Positions 34,376 through 43,381 are shown, counted from the first letter of the stretch. The stretch: 64,000 nt of DNA from Bryobacterales bacterium (GCA_003135055.1 PLDF01000505.1:18263-82262); one strand, 5' to 3'. Made by a program: numbers and translations. The notes: generated from the sequence alone by a model not told the origin.

Positions 34376-37300
34376 TCAGCGGCTGTTCAGATCTTCAAGG
34401 AGTCGCCGCACCGCCGCGCTGGCCGGCTTTCGGTCCAGCAGTTCGTTCAGGATGCCGATGGCAGTGTCGCGCCGGCCCATCATGGCATAAACCCGGGCCA
34501 GATTCAGGTGGAGAGGCTCGTCGTCGGGAAGTTTCGCGATGCCGTAGCGAAAGACCGCGACGGAATCGTCGTATTGGCCCTTCTGAGCGAACAGCACGCC
34601 CAGATTATTGAGCGCGCCGGAGTGGTCCGGCTGCGCTTCAATGGCTCGCTCAAACCACTGGCGGGCCCGCTCTGAATCGCCGGATTGCACTTCGAGAAGT
34701 CCCAGTTGGTTAGCCGCTTCCGCGCAGTGCGTATCCGCTTCGAGCGCTCGGGAGAACATGGCGCGCGCGCCGGGCCGGTCGCCTTTCGCGAGAAGCGAGA
34801 TCCCAACGCTCACCATCGCCCCGGCGTGGTTTGGCTGAAGCGAGAGAGCACGCTGAAACGCGGCCAGCGCCGCATCCGGATTTCCCAGCTCGCGATGAAT
34901 CTCCCCAAGAGCGAGCGACGCGCGCCAGTGTCCGGGGTTTGCGCGAAGCGCTTCTTCGAGATAGGGCAGAGCTCGCCGCGGGTATCCGGCCCAATAGGAC
35001 GCGATGCCGAGCTTAAAGTAATTCCGCGATGGTTCGGTGTAATACTTGCCCGGAAACGGAAGAGCGAGCCGACGAAGCTGCGATTCATCTGCGGAGCGCA
35101 GCTTGTCTACATCGGCTCTTATCGTTGACGCCGGTGGCACTGCGGCGTAGATCTTCCGAATGCGGCTGTCGCGATCCACCAGTAGCGCGAGAGGCAGCGA
35201 GAGCCCGGTCCGGTACTCAAATATATACCTGTGCAATAGATCGTATGCGGCCGCGAGCTCCTCGGGCTGTTGCCTCAGATCGATGGCGCGAACATCCGGC
35301 AGCAGCGCCTCTCGGTGGGGCGTGCCGGAATGCAGTAGAACGACAGCCGGACCAGTTTGGCGATCAGCATGGCGACCCGGATCGGGTATCGGTTCCAGCA
35401 GCCAGGTGTCGGCGAACTCCGGGCTGTTGTACGCGATAACCTTCGCCTCAGGGTATTCGGATCGAGGACGGAACGGTGCCTTTGAGGGATTTGAACCAGT
35501 GGGATTTGAACCAGCGGGATTATCGGAACCCTCCACGACAGTCCACGTATACCCGGGCCGCAGCCCGGTCACTTCCTGCCTCAGCCCCGACGGCCATAGA
35601 ATGTGGACGTCCGCCGAATCGCGTCCCCCAAGTCCGAAGTGCAAGCGCTTCGAATGCTGCGACAGGAAGCCGCTGCCTGCCGTTATCTCCTGCGTGTACC
35701 CATTGACGGTGACGCGAGCGCCGATCGCATCGCGATTCGATTCCGTCCCGCGAAGCCGCAGCGCGATCGCCGGCCGCCCCAGCGCGCAGCGGTTCTGCAT
35801 CATGCGAACCTGCGGCCCCAACCGGCTCTTCAGCACGATGTCGGGATATCCGTCACCATCGAAATCCGTGACCGAGAACGCCCGGCTGTCTTCGGCGAAG
35901 TCCAGGCCCGATATTCCAGAAGCGTCGGTGTAACGGCCGTCCCGCCGGACATAAAAAACGTTTGGCTCCTGCCCGTTCCAACTGTATTCCTCGCGGAATA
36001 ACTGACCGATCGCGTTCCATCCGTTCTCGTATCCGGCGTCCGCGCCGGCAGCGGAAGCTGGAGATCTGGCGACCACCTGCCGCCAGAAGAAACTCTCGAG
36101 ATCCGGACTCTTGCGGTTAGATCCAAACCCGCGGTTCGATTCAAACCCGTTCGAAACCATGCCCGCCGCGATGAAGATTTCCGGCGATCCATCGAGATCG
36201 AAATCGAATCCACCCGAACTCCATGCCCAACGCCCCATTTCGACGCCTTCGCCCGGACCCGTTTCCTCGAACGTGCCGTCTCCGCGGTTGCGATAAAGGG
36301 AATTGCCTTTCGTGTGGCGCCGGTAGGCCTCCTCATTCCCGACGGCCGGCGCGAACGCGGCATCGCGCACAACGCGTTGTCCCGCGGCGGTCCACATGTT
36401 GGATACATAGAGGTCCGGAAGGCCGTCTCCGTTGTAATCGAACCATGACGCGCTCATGCCGGCGCCGATGTCCTCGACGCCCGCGTGCGCCGCTTCATCC
36501 GTGAAGCGGCCATTCCGGTTGCGATACAGATTGTTTCCGCCGAAATCGTTCGCAACATAGAGATCGGGCCAACCATCGCCGTCGAAATCGCACCATGCGG
36601 CGGCGAAGCTGAACCGGTTATTGTTCTGGTCTATGCCCGATGCTTCGGTAACGTCGTCGAAGATGAGGCCGCCCGCGTGGGGTGAGTCATGCGCCGAGTC
36701 ATGCGCCGAGTCATGCGCCGAGTCATGCGCCGCGAGGTTGCGGAACAGATAATTCGGCGGACCGTTGCGCGCATCGTGGTAAGGCGCGGGATATTGATAT
36801 ACGTCTTCGCCCTGCACGTAGACGTAGGTACACAAATACAGATCGACGCGGCCATCCCGGTCGTAATCCGCGGCGGCCATTCCGGTGAATGCTCCTCGCG
36901 GCGGACGGCGGAACCGAAAGGCATCCGGCCGCTCACGGAAAACGCCGTTACCATGGTTCAGGAACAGCAACGGACCCGAGCGGCGGAGAACCACCAGATC
37001 CTGCAGGCCGGAGTTGCGAAAATCGGCAAACAGCGCGCAGGTTGTTTCGTCGAGGATTTCGAGGCCCGCCTTCCGAGTGATGTCTTCGGCCTTGCCTCCG
37101 GGGCCGAACTTGTATAAGCGGTTGGGCAGCCCTCCGGGCTGGCAGACGTAGATTTCATCGATACCGTCGTTGTCGATGTCGGCCGCGGCGATGCCCTGAT
37201 TGCCATCGACATCGATGCCAACGGCCGAATCGAGCCTCGCCCGCCACCAGGGATTTCCTTGCAGGAGTTGTTGCGTGAATGAGGCGGCGACGCCCAATAT

Positions 37301-37783
37301 GTGGCCGGTGACGTCGCGGAACCAGGGCGCGGGCGATGCGATGGAACGGGCCGCGATGGGAGTAAAATCGGGGAGCGCCCACAGCCCGGTGTGGTGCTCA
37401 AGGCCTTGCTCATTGACATGCTCAGTGACAGGCTCATTGACACCCCTGCCTGCAATAGCGATCTCGAAGCGAACGCGGGCTTCGGGCAGAACATGAAAAC
37501 GCGTCCAGCGAATGTTGGTCCGCCGTGAGGCCCAATCGCGAAGCGCGGGCGGCGCGGCTTCGGTTCCCGCGAAAATCCGGCGCAGCCGTTCCTCGATTTC
37601 GAGCGCGTCCTTCTCGGCCGGAAAGGCGTCGAAGCCTGGCTCGATATAGCGAGCAAGAGCGTCGCGCGGGCTGGCGCGGGCATAGTGAACGGGGAACGGC
37701 GCCCAAGCCGATGCGCGTGGCGGACGGAGACCGGCGAACGCAGCCGCCGCGGCAGCCGTGGCAAAATCCCGCCGTGTCATCAT
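34376..37783 (-). CDS. secreted FG-GAP/ASPIC-UnbV protein with TPR domain (CRTAC1-like)
   Basis: From ATG 37783 the protein is about 1,135 residues. It has a twin-arginine-like signal (MTRRDFATAAAAAAFAGLRP). FG-GAP/VCBS calcium-binding loops follow (AADIDNDGIDEIYVC, CDFDGDGWPDLYVAND, FDYNGDGLPDLYVSN, TDFDGDGYPDIVLKS), then an ASPIC/UnbV segment (GRDSADVHILWPSGLRQEVT) and C-terminal TPRs (LRANPGHWRASLALGEIHRE and on). Such acidobacterial proteins are thought to be surface or periplasmic; the role is unknown. The track start 33 codons upstream arises from a duplicated start region. Short in-frame repeats (four AHDS units, NEPVTEHVNEQ) lie between domains. Confidence 0.88.
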   Translation of the reverse strand: MMTRRDFATAAAAAAFAGLRPPRASAWAPFPVHYARASPRDALARYIEPGFDAFPAEKDALEIEERLRRIFAGTEAAPPALRDWASRRTNIRWTRFHVLPEARVRFEIAIAGRGVNEPVTEHVNEQGLEHHTGLWALPDFTPIAARSIASPAPWFRDVTGHILGVAASFTQQLLQGNPWWRARLDSAVGIDVDGNQGIAAADIDNDGIDEIYVCQPGGLPNRLYKFGPGGKAEDITRKAGLEILDETTCALFADFRNSGLQDLVVLRRSGPLLFLNHGNGVFRERPDAFRFRRPPRGAFTGMAAADYDRDGRVDLYLCTYVYVQGEDVYQYPAPYHDARNGPPNYLFRNLAAHDSAHDSAHDSAHDSPHAGGLIFDDVTEASGIDQNNNRFSFAAAWCDFDGDGWPDLYVANDFGGNNLYRNRNGRFTDEAAHAGVEDIGAGMSASWFDYNGDGLPDLYVSNMWTAAGQRVVRDAAFAPAVGNEEAYRRHTKGNSLYRNRGDGTFEETGPGEGVEMGRWAWSSGGFDFDLDGSPEIFIAAGMVSNGFESNRGFGSNRKSPDLESFFWRQVVARSPASAAGADAGYENGWNAIGQLFREEYSWNGQEPNVFYVRRDGRYTDASGISGLDFAEDSRAFSVTDFDGDGYPDIVLKSRLGPQVRMMQNRCALGRPAIALRLRGTESNRDAIGARVTVNGYTQEITAGSGFLSQHSKRLHFGLGGRDSADVHILWPSGLRQEVTGLRPGYTWTVVEGSDNPAGSNPTGSNPSKAPFRPRSEYPEAKVIAYNSPEFADTWLLEPIPDPGRHADRQTGPAVVLLHSGTPHREALLPDVRAIDLRQQPEELAAAYDLLHRYIFEYRTGLSLPLALLVDRDSRIRKIYAAVPPASTIRADVDKLRSADESQLRRLALPFPGKYYTEPSRNYFKLGIASYWAGYPRRALPYLEEALRANPGHWRASLALGEIHRELGNPDAALAAFQRALSLQPNHAGAMVSVGISLLAKGDRPGARAMFSRALEADTHCAEAANQLGLLEVQSGDSERARQWFERAIEAQPDHSGALNNLGVLFAQKGQYDDSVAVFRYGIAKLPDDEPLHLNLARVYAMMGRRDTAIGILNELLDRKPASAAVRRLLEDLNSR
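36684..36731. repeat. 4 x 12-bp perfect tandem repeat (AHDS codons)
   Basis: gagtcatgcgcc is repeated four times without a mismatch, encoding four AHDS units in a surface loop of the FG-GAP protein. A second set, three 12-bp units of tgctcattgaca type, lies at 37407-37442 in the same gene. Confidence 0.9.
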
Positions 37784-37856
37784 GCTTTCACCCGATGTAC
37801 GACAGGCATCCTTGCCTGTCGCCGCGCCGCCGCAAAATCCTGCCGTGTCATCATGC
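37761..37856. repeat. duplicated gene-start region with a palindromic insert
   Basis: gcaaaatccc then gccgtgtcatcatgc at 37761-37785 recurs at 37832-37856 with one mismatch. Between the copies is gacaggcatccttgcctgtc. Both copies contain the gene's ATGATGACACGG start. The inner copy is the real start; the outer one has the better Shine-Dalgarno (aaaggg). Confidence 0.85.
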
Positions 37857-37895
37857 CCTTTACCCTGGTTGTCGCAGGGCATGGCCCCGCGCCAC

Positions 37896-39548
37896 TCAGC
37901 GGTTCAGGGTATAGGCGTATACCGTATCCTGCGCCGCGATCATGACGAACTGAAAGCCGTCGAGCAGGTACGTCTGGGCGCCGTTGGTAGGAAGCGACTG
38001 CATCCACGTGTGCCACAAAATCTTCCCCGTGGCGGCGTCGAAGGCGCAGAAATTGGTCGAGCCGTCGTGACCGAACAACAAGCCTCCGGCCGTTGTCAGC
38101 AGACCCTGCGGCCCGCCGCCTTCATGCATCCACTTCGTCTCGCCCGTATGGTAGTCGATGGCGCGGATACCCTGACGCCCGCCCGAATTGCCGCCGCCGC
38201 CGCCGCTGAAGCCATAGCCCTCCGGCCGGTCGGTGGTATCGACCAGGTAGCTCATGCTCATGCTTTCGCTGGTGCCCACATAGAAGAGCCCCGTCTGCGG
38301 GTCGAAGCTCGGAGGAGGCCAGTTGGTAGCGTTCCCCGCGCCGACAAGCACGCCGTCGACCGACGATTCTTTCTTCGGATTGTTAATGGGCTGCCCCTTG
38401 GCATTGATCCCGAGCGTCCAGTTGAGAAACTGCTTATCCACCAGCGGCGTGGTCAGCAGGTGCTCGCCCGTAACGCGGTCCAGCACGAAAAAGTATCCGT
38501 TGCGGGCGGCCTGCGCCACCATCTTGCGCGGCTTGCCCTCCCACGTGCCATCGAATAACACGGGAGCCTCCGTACTATCCCAGTCGTGCGCATCGTGAGG
38601 CGACGTCTGGTAATACCAGGCCATCTTGCCCGTATCGGCATTGAGCGCCACAATCGAACACGTATACAGGTTGTCGCCTTTGCGGCTCTGGGTCGCGCCC
38701 ACGGGATTGGGATTGCCGGTTGTGACATAGATCAGATTGAGAGCCGGATCGTAGGTAAGAGGCTGCCACGGCCCACCGCCGCCATGCTTGCGGGAGTAAT
38801 CGTCCGGCCACGAATCGTAGCCGGGATCTCCGGGGTTCTGGGGGGTTGAGTACCATTTCCACTGAACTTCGCCGGTCTCCGGATCGCGTGCCTCCAGGTA
38901 TCCCTGAATGTCGAGGGCGTCGCCGCCGATTCCCGTGTAGACATGATTGCCCACCACCAGCGGCGCAGTGCTGCCGTAGTAGTCCATCTCGACAGGCGCC
39001 AGCTGCTTGTACCACCGCTCCTTGCCTGTCTTTGCGTCGAGCGAGACCAGGTAGGCGTCCGGCGTCACGAAATAGAGCCAGCTTCCGTACATGCCCATAC
39101 CTTTGTTGCCGTTGAAGTGATGGCCCCCGCGCGTCTTAAAAAAATAACTCCATAACTGTTCGCCGGTGCGCGCGTTGATGGCCCAGGCGCGGTCCATGGC
39201 GGAGATGTACATGACGCCGTCGACCATTAGCGGCGACCCCGCGATCCGGTAGCTGTCGCTGGGGCCGCCCCAGTAGGTGGGATCGCCGGGCTTCCAGGGG
39301 CCTCCCACATTATTGGCTGACTCGGCCGTAGCCAAAGCCTTGAATTCCCAGGCCAGAGTCAGGGTATTTACGTTCGACTTATTGATCTGAGTGAGCTCGC
39401 TGTAGCGCTTGCCCGAGTAGTCGCCGTGATAGGTGGGCCAGGCGTCGACCGGGTTGGGCTTCTTCAGGACGTTCGGGTCGAGGAACTGAGCGCTGAGAGC
39501 GATGGGGAGCAGCAGCAGCGCGGCAACGGAAACGGAACGGAATCTCAT
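37896..39548 (-). CDS. PQQ-dependent dehydrogenase (methanol/ethanol type)
   Basis: The 550-residue secreted protein has signal RFRSVSVAALLLLPIALSAQ and eight-bladed quinoprotein repeats (AINARTGEQLWSYFF, SLDAKTGKERWYKQLAPVEM, IVALNADTGKMAWYYQTSPH). The catalytic-site motif HDAHDWDST matches type I alcohol dehydrogenases in position. It lacks its own cytochrome domain, and a diheme cytochrome c gene lies 9 bases upstream in the same operon. It is probably periplasmic; the substrate is unknown. The ribosome binding site aggaga lies 4 bases before the ATG. Confidence 0.92.
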   Translation of the reverse strand: MRFRSVSVAALLLLPIALSAQFLDPNVLKKPNPVDAWPTYHGDYSGKRYSELTQINKSNVNTLTLAWEFKALATAESANNVGGPWKPGDPTYWGGPSDSYRIAGSPLMVDGVMYISAMDRAWAINARTGEQLWSYFFKTRGGHHFNGNKGMGMYGSWLYFVTPDAYLVSLDAKTGKERWYKQLAPVEMDYYGSTAPLVVGNHVYTGIGGDALDIQGYLEARDPETGEVQWKWYSTPQNPGDPGYDSWPDDYSRKHGGGGPWQPLTYDPALNLIYVTTGNPNPVGATQSRKGDNLYTCSIVALNADTGKMAWYYQTSPHDAHDWDSTEAPVLFDGTWEGKPRKMVAQAARNGYFFVLDRVTGEHLLTTPLVDKQFLNWTLGINAKGQPINNPKKESSVDGVLVGAGNATNWPPPSFDPQTGLFYVGTSESMSMSYLVDTTDRPEGYGFSGGGGGNSGGRQGIRAIDYHTGETKWMHEGGGPQGLLTTAGGLLFGHDGSTNFCAFDAATGKILWHTWMQSLPTNGAQTYLLDGFQFVMIAAQDTVYAYTLNR

Positions 39549-39557
39549 GGGTATCTC

Positions 39558-40448
39558 CTACTTGTCGTTCAGATAGGCGGCGAGATTGTGGATGTCGTCA
39601 TCGGTGTACTTCAACATCAGATCGATGTGAGCCTGCAACCGGTTGACCTGAGTTACCTTTGGCCATTCGCCGTCGCGCAGCCAGGTTTTGGCGTCGCCGT
39701 TCGGGAGCCGGATCTCGACTACGAAATCGTTCATCAAAGCGGGGGTTCCGGTAAACTTTTCGCCGGTCTTCAGAGTGACTGTGGCAGTCACATTCGCTCC
39801 GCCACCACCGCGCCCGCCCCCACCGCGCCCACCCCGTCCGCCGCCGCCACCCCGGCCGGCCAGAATTGAGCCCTGCAGCGCCGGTGCGTCGTGATTGCTC
39901 TTTTCGCCGATGCCTTTCAGGTCGCCCGTCACGGAATGGCAGGTATTGCACTTACCTACCGGGCCGTTGAAAAACGCTTCGCCGGCCTTCGCGTTTCCCG
40001 AGAAGACGTTGAACTTTACATACGCGCCCCGGTCCGCGGCAACGCTGACCTGGTAATGGAGCCAAGTCGCAACGTCGACGCCTTCGTCGTGCGAAAGATC
40101 GAACTTCGGCATGCCCTTTTCAGGACGGCCGAATTTGAGGAATTCCGGCAACTCGCGCCCGCCGTGATCGAGGAGGACGATATCCGAACGGATCAGGTCG
40201 GCGCCGGTCTTACCCTTGCCGCCGCGCGCGTTATCGCCATGACAGGATGCGCATTGCGCGGCGAAGATTTTGCCGCCACGCTCGACCGCCGGCATATCGA
40301 AAGAGCGTGTGGCGGTGATATCGACCGGACGCGGCGAAGAAGACGACGACGGCGCCCCCGCGCCGCGGCCGCCTCGTTGCGCGAACGCGGCCGGCATGGA
40401 GGCCGCGAGACTCACCACCACGATTAAAGAAATGCCGCGAAAGCTCAT
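39558..40448 (-). CDS. secreted diheme cytochrome c
   Basis: From ATG 40448 (MSFRGISLIVVVSLAASMPA) the protein is about 296 residues with two heme motifs, CASCH and CNTCH. A Gly/Arg-rich linker follows (GRGGGGGRGGRGGGGRGGGG), then a small beta domain (TVTLKTGEKFTGTPALMNDF). It is the likely electron acceptor of the PQQ dehydrogenase downstream. Domain order matches the N-terminal third of the fused enzyme at 49630. The first codons and upstream DNA are duplicated at 47991-48107. The track start at 40478 is less likely; ggaggt sits 3 bases before ATG 40448. Confidence 0.88.
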   Translation of the reverse strand: MSFRGISLIVVVSLAASMPAAFAQRGGRGAGAPSSSSSPRPVDITATRSFDMPAVERGGKIFAAQCASCHGDNARGGKGKTGADLIRSDIVLLDHGGRELPEFLKFGRPEKGMPKFDLSHDEGVDVATWLHYQVSVAADRGAYVKFNVFSGNAKAGEAFFNGPVGKCNTCHSVTGDLKGIGEKSNHDAPALQGSILAGRGGGGGRGGRGGGGRGGGGANVTATVTLKTGEKFTGTPALMNDFVVEIRLPNGDAKTWLRDGEWPKVTQVNRLQAHIDLMLKYTDDDIHNLAAYLNDK

Positions 40449-40537
40449 ATGACCTCCGTTGCCCCGAGGCGGAAACATAATTCGCGTACGGGGAAATTAT
40501 CATTGGAACATAATCGGGCCGAACTGAGCTAGAAAAT
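40421..40537. repeat. 117-bp direct duplication, left copy
   Basis: It is identical to 47991-48107 except for four substitutions. It spans the cytochrome c start, its upstream region and the 3' end of a CE1-type esterase gene. The two copies flank the 7.5-kb TA/recombinase block. Confidence 0.92.
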
Positions 40538-40640
40538 CCGCGCGTCTTCGTCGCCGCCCCCGCCGGGCAGCGCGAAAAGCGACAGACCGGGAGGTCTGTC
40601 ATACGCCCCCGCCGTGCAGCAGGTTAACGCGTTCACACGA
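40480..40640 (-). pseudogene. remnant of a CE1-type esterase gene
   Basis: The last codons of the esterase (FGPIMFQ, stop) are followed directly by sequence from its middle (gtcttcgtcgccgcccccgc, matching near 48760). The rest is deleted. A hairpin element with gacagaccgggaggtctgtc is inserted here, flanked by gcccccgcc on both sides, a probable 9-bp target duplication. Confidence 0.7.
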
Positions 40641-40690
40641 TTGTGTGTGGTGCACGCAGGGGCCCATGGAGCCCGTGCGCCACGCCGGCA

Positions 40691-41425
40691 TTATGCGGCG
40701 GGAGATTCGCAGGCCATGGGCCCGCGCCACTGGTCCTTGGCGCATTGGCGGGCCTCATTTAGGCGCTGATTTCGAGCGATCAGGCGGCGGATACCGGCGC
40801 TCGAAAAATCAGACCCAATTGCCAGTATCTCCGGCGGGAAGTCGGTGGCCGGATCGTACTTTTCGCCCTTGCTATAGGCAAGCTGAGCAAGCAGTTGGGC
40901 TTCTTCGATCGCCTGTTGAACGACGGCTTTGCGTTCGGCCCGCAGAGTGCGGAGTTGAGCCATATTCTTCTCAATGGCGCGGTGGATGCGCTGCTCATAG
41001 AGAGCCAGAAGCTGGAAATTTTCGCTCTTGGCGAGCCAGGTGTGGGCTTTGGAGAGCGCTTCGTCGATGGGAACCTGGGCGGCGTCTTCTCGAATCCCCC
41101 CGAAGGGGTGGCCGAGTTGACCGAGCACGCCAGCAGCGAAAATGCCGGTTTCGATGGCGCGGGCGCGTTTGAGGCGCCAGTGGTCTTCGGCGATGGATTG
41201 GGCGAGGTCAAGCTCAAGCGCGCCCACGGGTGCGAGGGATTCGCGGATGCCGGTGCAGTGTTGGTCGAAGGCCTCGTTCTCCTCGGCGGTGAGGAGGCGG
41301 ATCTGGCCGGTGAGGCCGTGACGATAAGCGTTGAGGCGGGTGCGATGCTTGCCTGGTTCGGTTTTGGGGCCGGAGGATTTCTGAGAGTTGGCGATGTTAG
41401 CGGTTATCTGAGCGGGGGATGCCAT
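40691..41425 (-). CDS. hypothetical protein, SQK-x-TGP family
   Basis: The 244-residue protein begins TANIANSQKSSGPKTEPGKH followed by RTRLNAYRHGLTGQ, then long helices (RESLAPVGALELDLAQSIAE, MAQLRTLRAERKAVVQQAIE). I know this N-terminal pattern from many acidobacterial and planctomycete hypothetical proteins, but the function is not known to me. It is soluble and helix-rich. A decayed paralogue lies at 17234. It lies at the edge of the TA/recombinase block. Palindromic DNA overlaps its last codons (catgggcccgcgccac), so the C-terminus may be altered. Confidence 0.65.
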   Translation of the reverse strand: MASPAQITANIANSQKSSGPKTEPGKHRTRLNAYRHGLTGQIRLLTAEENEAFDQHCTGIRESLAPVGALELDLAQSIAEDHWRLKRARAIETGIFAAGVLGQLGHPFGGIREDAAQVPIDEALSKAHTWLAKSENFQLLALYEQRIHRAIEKNMAQLRTLRAERKAVVQQAIEEAQLLAQLAYSKGEKYDPATDFPPEILAIGSDFSSAGIRRLIARNQRLNEARQCAKDQWRGPMACESPAA

Positions 41426-41915
41426 GTTGTTTTACTCCTCGGAACGCAGCCCATGGGGCCGCGCCACGACCCAGCTATAGCATGGGGTTCTGCGGCTGCA
41501 GGGGTGGAAGGCTTGTATGCTGTTGAAAGGAAAGGATGGATTTATTTTGCCGAGGCGTGATCGTGAATTTGGCTCAGGGTGGAAAACGTGGGTGGGATTG
41601 TTTTTCAGCGGGGATTGTAGCCCCTTATTGGGTTCCGACTATACCGGGTCAGGCTCGGACACCGTTCGCTCTGCGATGCCTCTTGCCGGCGTTTCGTTAG
41701 ATTGCAATGCCCGCGCGGATACTCGTTCGCCGCACTATGATCGGAGCGCAAATCCGATTTGGGAGTGATAGGTCTACTGGTCTATTTGATCCGACCAAGT
41801 CCGTGAGGCGTATCACAAGGGGTAGGTTTTGCATCATTGCCGGAACGCCCATATACAAAGGGCTTGTCATGTTGCAAATGTTGAGTGCGAGACTGAGGGC
41901 AGAAAGACACCCCGC
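41426..41915. other. intergenic region in the nested block
   Basis: No gene is recognisable. The start contains a copy of the cccatggggccgcgccac motif also seen at 40715-40732. Short plus-strand ORFs look accidental. Confidence 0.4.
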
Positions 41916-42878
41916 TCAACGAGAAGTTTGCGGAAGAGGTTCCACGGGTAGCAACTGTGGATCTAAGGGATATATCGATTCTCTGCGCGCTGCCGCAGGA
42001 AAATCATGGTCAGCTAAGTCTAATAGCTTTTTGTAAGGTCCATAGATCAAAGAAGGCATCAACCAACTTGAACCGTACACGACCCAACGAAAAACGTGAG
42101 TTGATCCAACGGATCGCGCCTGTATAATCTCTTCCCACTGGCCGTTTCTGGCCGTCATGACTGCCATGTAGTAGGCAGGCGATTCCACTGGTTCTGGAAG
42201 GGATACGATTATCGCACCCGCCAAGCCAGCACTGGACTCATCACGCTGTATAGTCCCCCCAAAACTACGGATTTGCTTTGGGTCAGACCGAGACCTGTAT
42301 GCCCTCCCAACGGAAACAGACAATCGATACAACGGATACGTTCCTTGTACTTGCAGCGAGAACCCTATTTCATGCTTACCATCCGCCGTCGGATTGAGGG
42401 CTGGCATTGCGAACGGGAAAGCATTTCCGCCGGTCGTGACAGATACGGCCTCCTGAGTTTTTGTTAAAACCGCATCGAAACGCTTCATCGTCGCGTCAAA
42501 CTCAGCTTGATTTTGCTTTAAGATGCCAGCAAATCTATCGTCTTCGTGCCTCCGAGCGTCATTCTGTTCGCGATCATGCTCCGTCCTGTCCCTGTACAAA
42601 TTGTGCACTTCAAAGCTCATTAGCAGGGCAAATAGAACCACCCACGCGGCCTTTGACCATCCCCTGTTTTCCGCTGGAGGCCAAATGGTGACGAGAGCCG
42701 CCCAAAAACCTAATATGGCAACGTAGGTTCCAATCGGGGGCAGCGGAGTACGGAAAAAGTACAGGCAAAGTGCCCAGGCCCCCGCCAAAAGCAGAAGAAT
42801 AAACGGAGCAGCGTTAAGCAGCTTTTTTCCAACGGGCTCAAATCCTGATCCTTTCGACCTCGCCCAGGCTGATGTCAT
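41916..42878 (-). CDS. hypothetical membrane protein with coiled-coil stretch
   Basis: The 320-residue protein has two or three N-terminal hydrophobic helices (APFILLLLAGAWALCLYF, GTYVAILGFWAALVTIWPP, WVVLFALLMSFEVHNLY). A charged coiled-coil-like segment follows (HDREQNDARRHEDDRFAGIL), then a predicted soluble beta-rich domain. I do not recognise a family. Its start overlaps the 3' end of the recombinase pseudogene, so it lies directly after the only recombinase catalytic domain in the block and may be cargo of that cassette. Codon use looks less GC-biased than in the neighbours. Confidence 0.6.
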   Translation of the reverse strand: MTSAWARSKGSGFEPVGKKLLNAAPFILLLLAGAWALCLYFFRTPLPPIGTYVAILGFWAALVTIWPPAENRGWSKAAWVVLFALLMSFEVHNLYRDRTEHDREQNDARRHEDDRFAGILKQNQAEFDATMKRFDAVLTKTQEAVSVTTGGNAFPFAMPALNPTADGKHEIGFSLQVQGTYPLYRLSVSVGRAYRSRSDPKQIRSFGGTIQRDESSAGLAGAIIVSLPEPVESPAYYMAVMTARNGQWEEIIQARSVGSTHVFRWVVYGSSWLMPSLIYGPYKKLLDLADHDFPAAARRESIYPLDPQLLPVEPLPQTSR

Positions 42879-43381
42879 CGTTACGCCGGTCGCAAAGGCC
42901 GGTCGTTTTCGCGTTCGAGTGTCCGGCCATGCGCTGGTGCGACCTCGGTCCGGCCGCCGTTCGTAAGGTAGTCCGTAATCCCCGTGGCGCGGAAAGTGCG
43001 GCAGCCTATCGCGGCTTCAATTCCCGCATCGGCAGCGCGGCGGCGCACCATGTACCAGACGTCGGTACCCGCCATGCCCTCCGGTCCGAGTTTCTTTGTC
43101 TTGCGGATTGTGGCGCAGAACAGCGGCCTCTTGCGATCATCCGCGACGCCCGCGGTCCGCGCATTAGCTTCCCGCATGTTCGGGTTGTAAATGTTGACGG
43201 TGAAGAATTCGAGGAAGCGGTGCGCGGCCCGCGCATACGCTGCCCGCGTATTGCGGTTGCGAATATGGACGGTGAAGAATTCGAGGAATCGCCGCGCGAC
43301 TCGATCTCCAGTGCTGGCGATGAGCGCCGGAAGTCCGTCAGCGACGATAGCGGAGGGAGCGATCAGTTGAACGGCGCTCAT
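42838..43381 (-). pseudogene. tyrosine recombinase, copy a: only copy with a catalytic domain, inactive
   Basis: It starts at ATG 43381, overlapping the PIN toxin stop as ATGA. The N-terminal core-binding domain (LPALIASTGDRVARRFLEFF) is partly duplicated (RFLEFFTV occurs twice). It then jumps to the late catalytic part (RPLFCATIRKTKKL, GIEAAIGCRTFRATGITDYL). The first catalytic Arg region is deleted, the family's GCHTFRATG His reads Arg, a frameshift follows GRTEVA, and in the restored frame the expected Tyr of TTxLYDRR reads Cys (TTGLCDRRND). Family knowledge makes this a dead enzyme. Confidence 0.78.

Noticed and set aside
36684-36731. Regular 12-bp repeats, CRISPR-like at first sight
   Set aside because: No spacers; the units are contiguous and code for AHDS in the middle of the FG-GAP protein.
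40895-41560. 221-codon plus ORF opposite the SQK-x-TGP gene
   Set aside because: Shadow of the minus-strand gene, whose N-terminus matches a recurring family.
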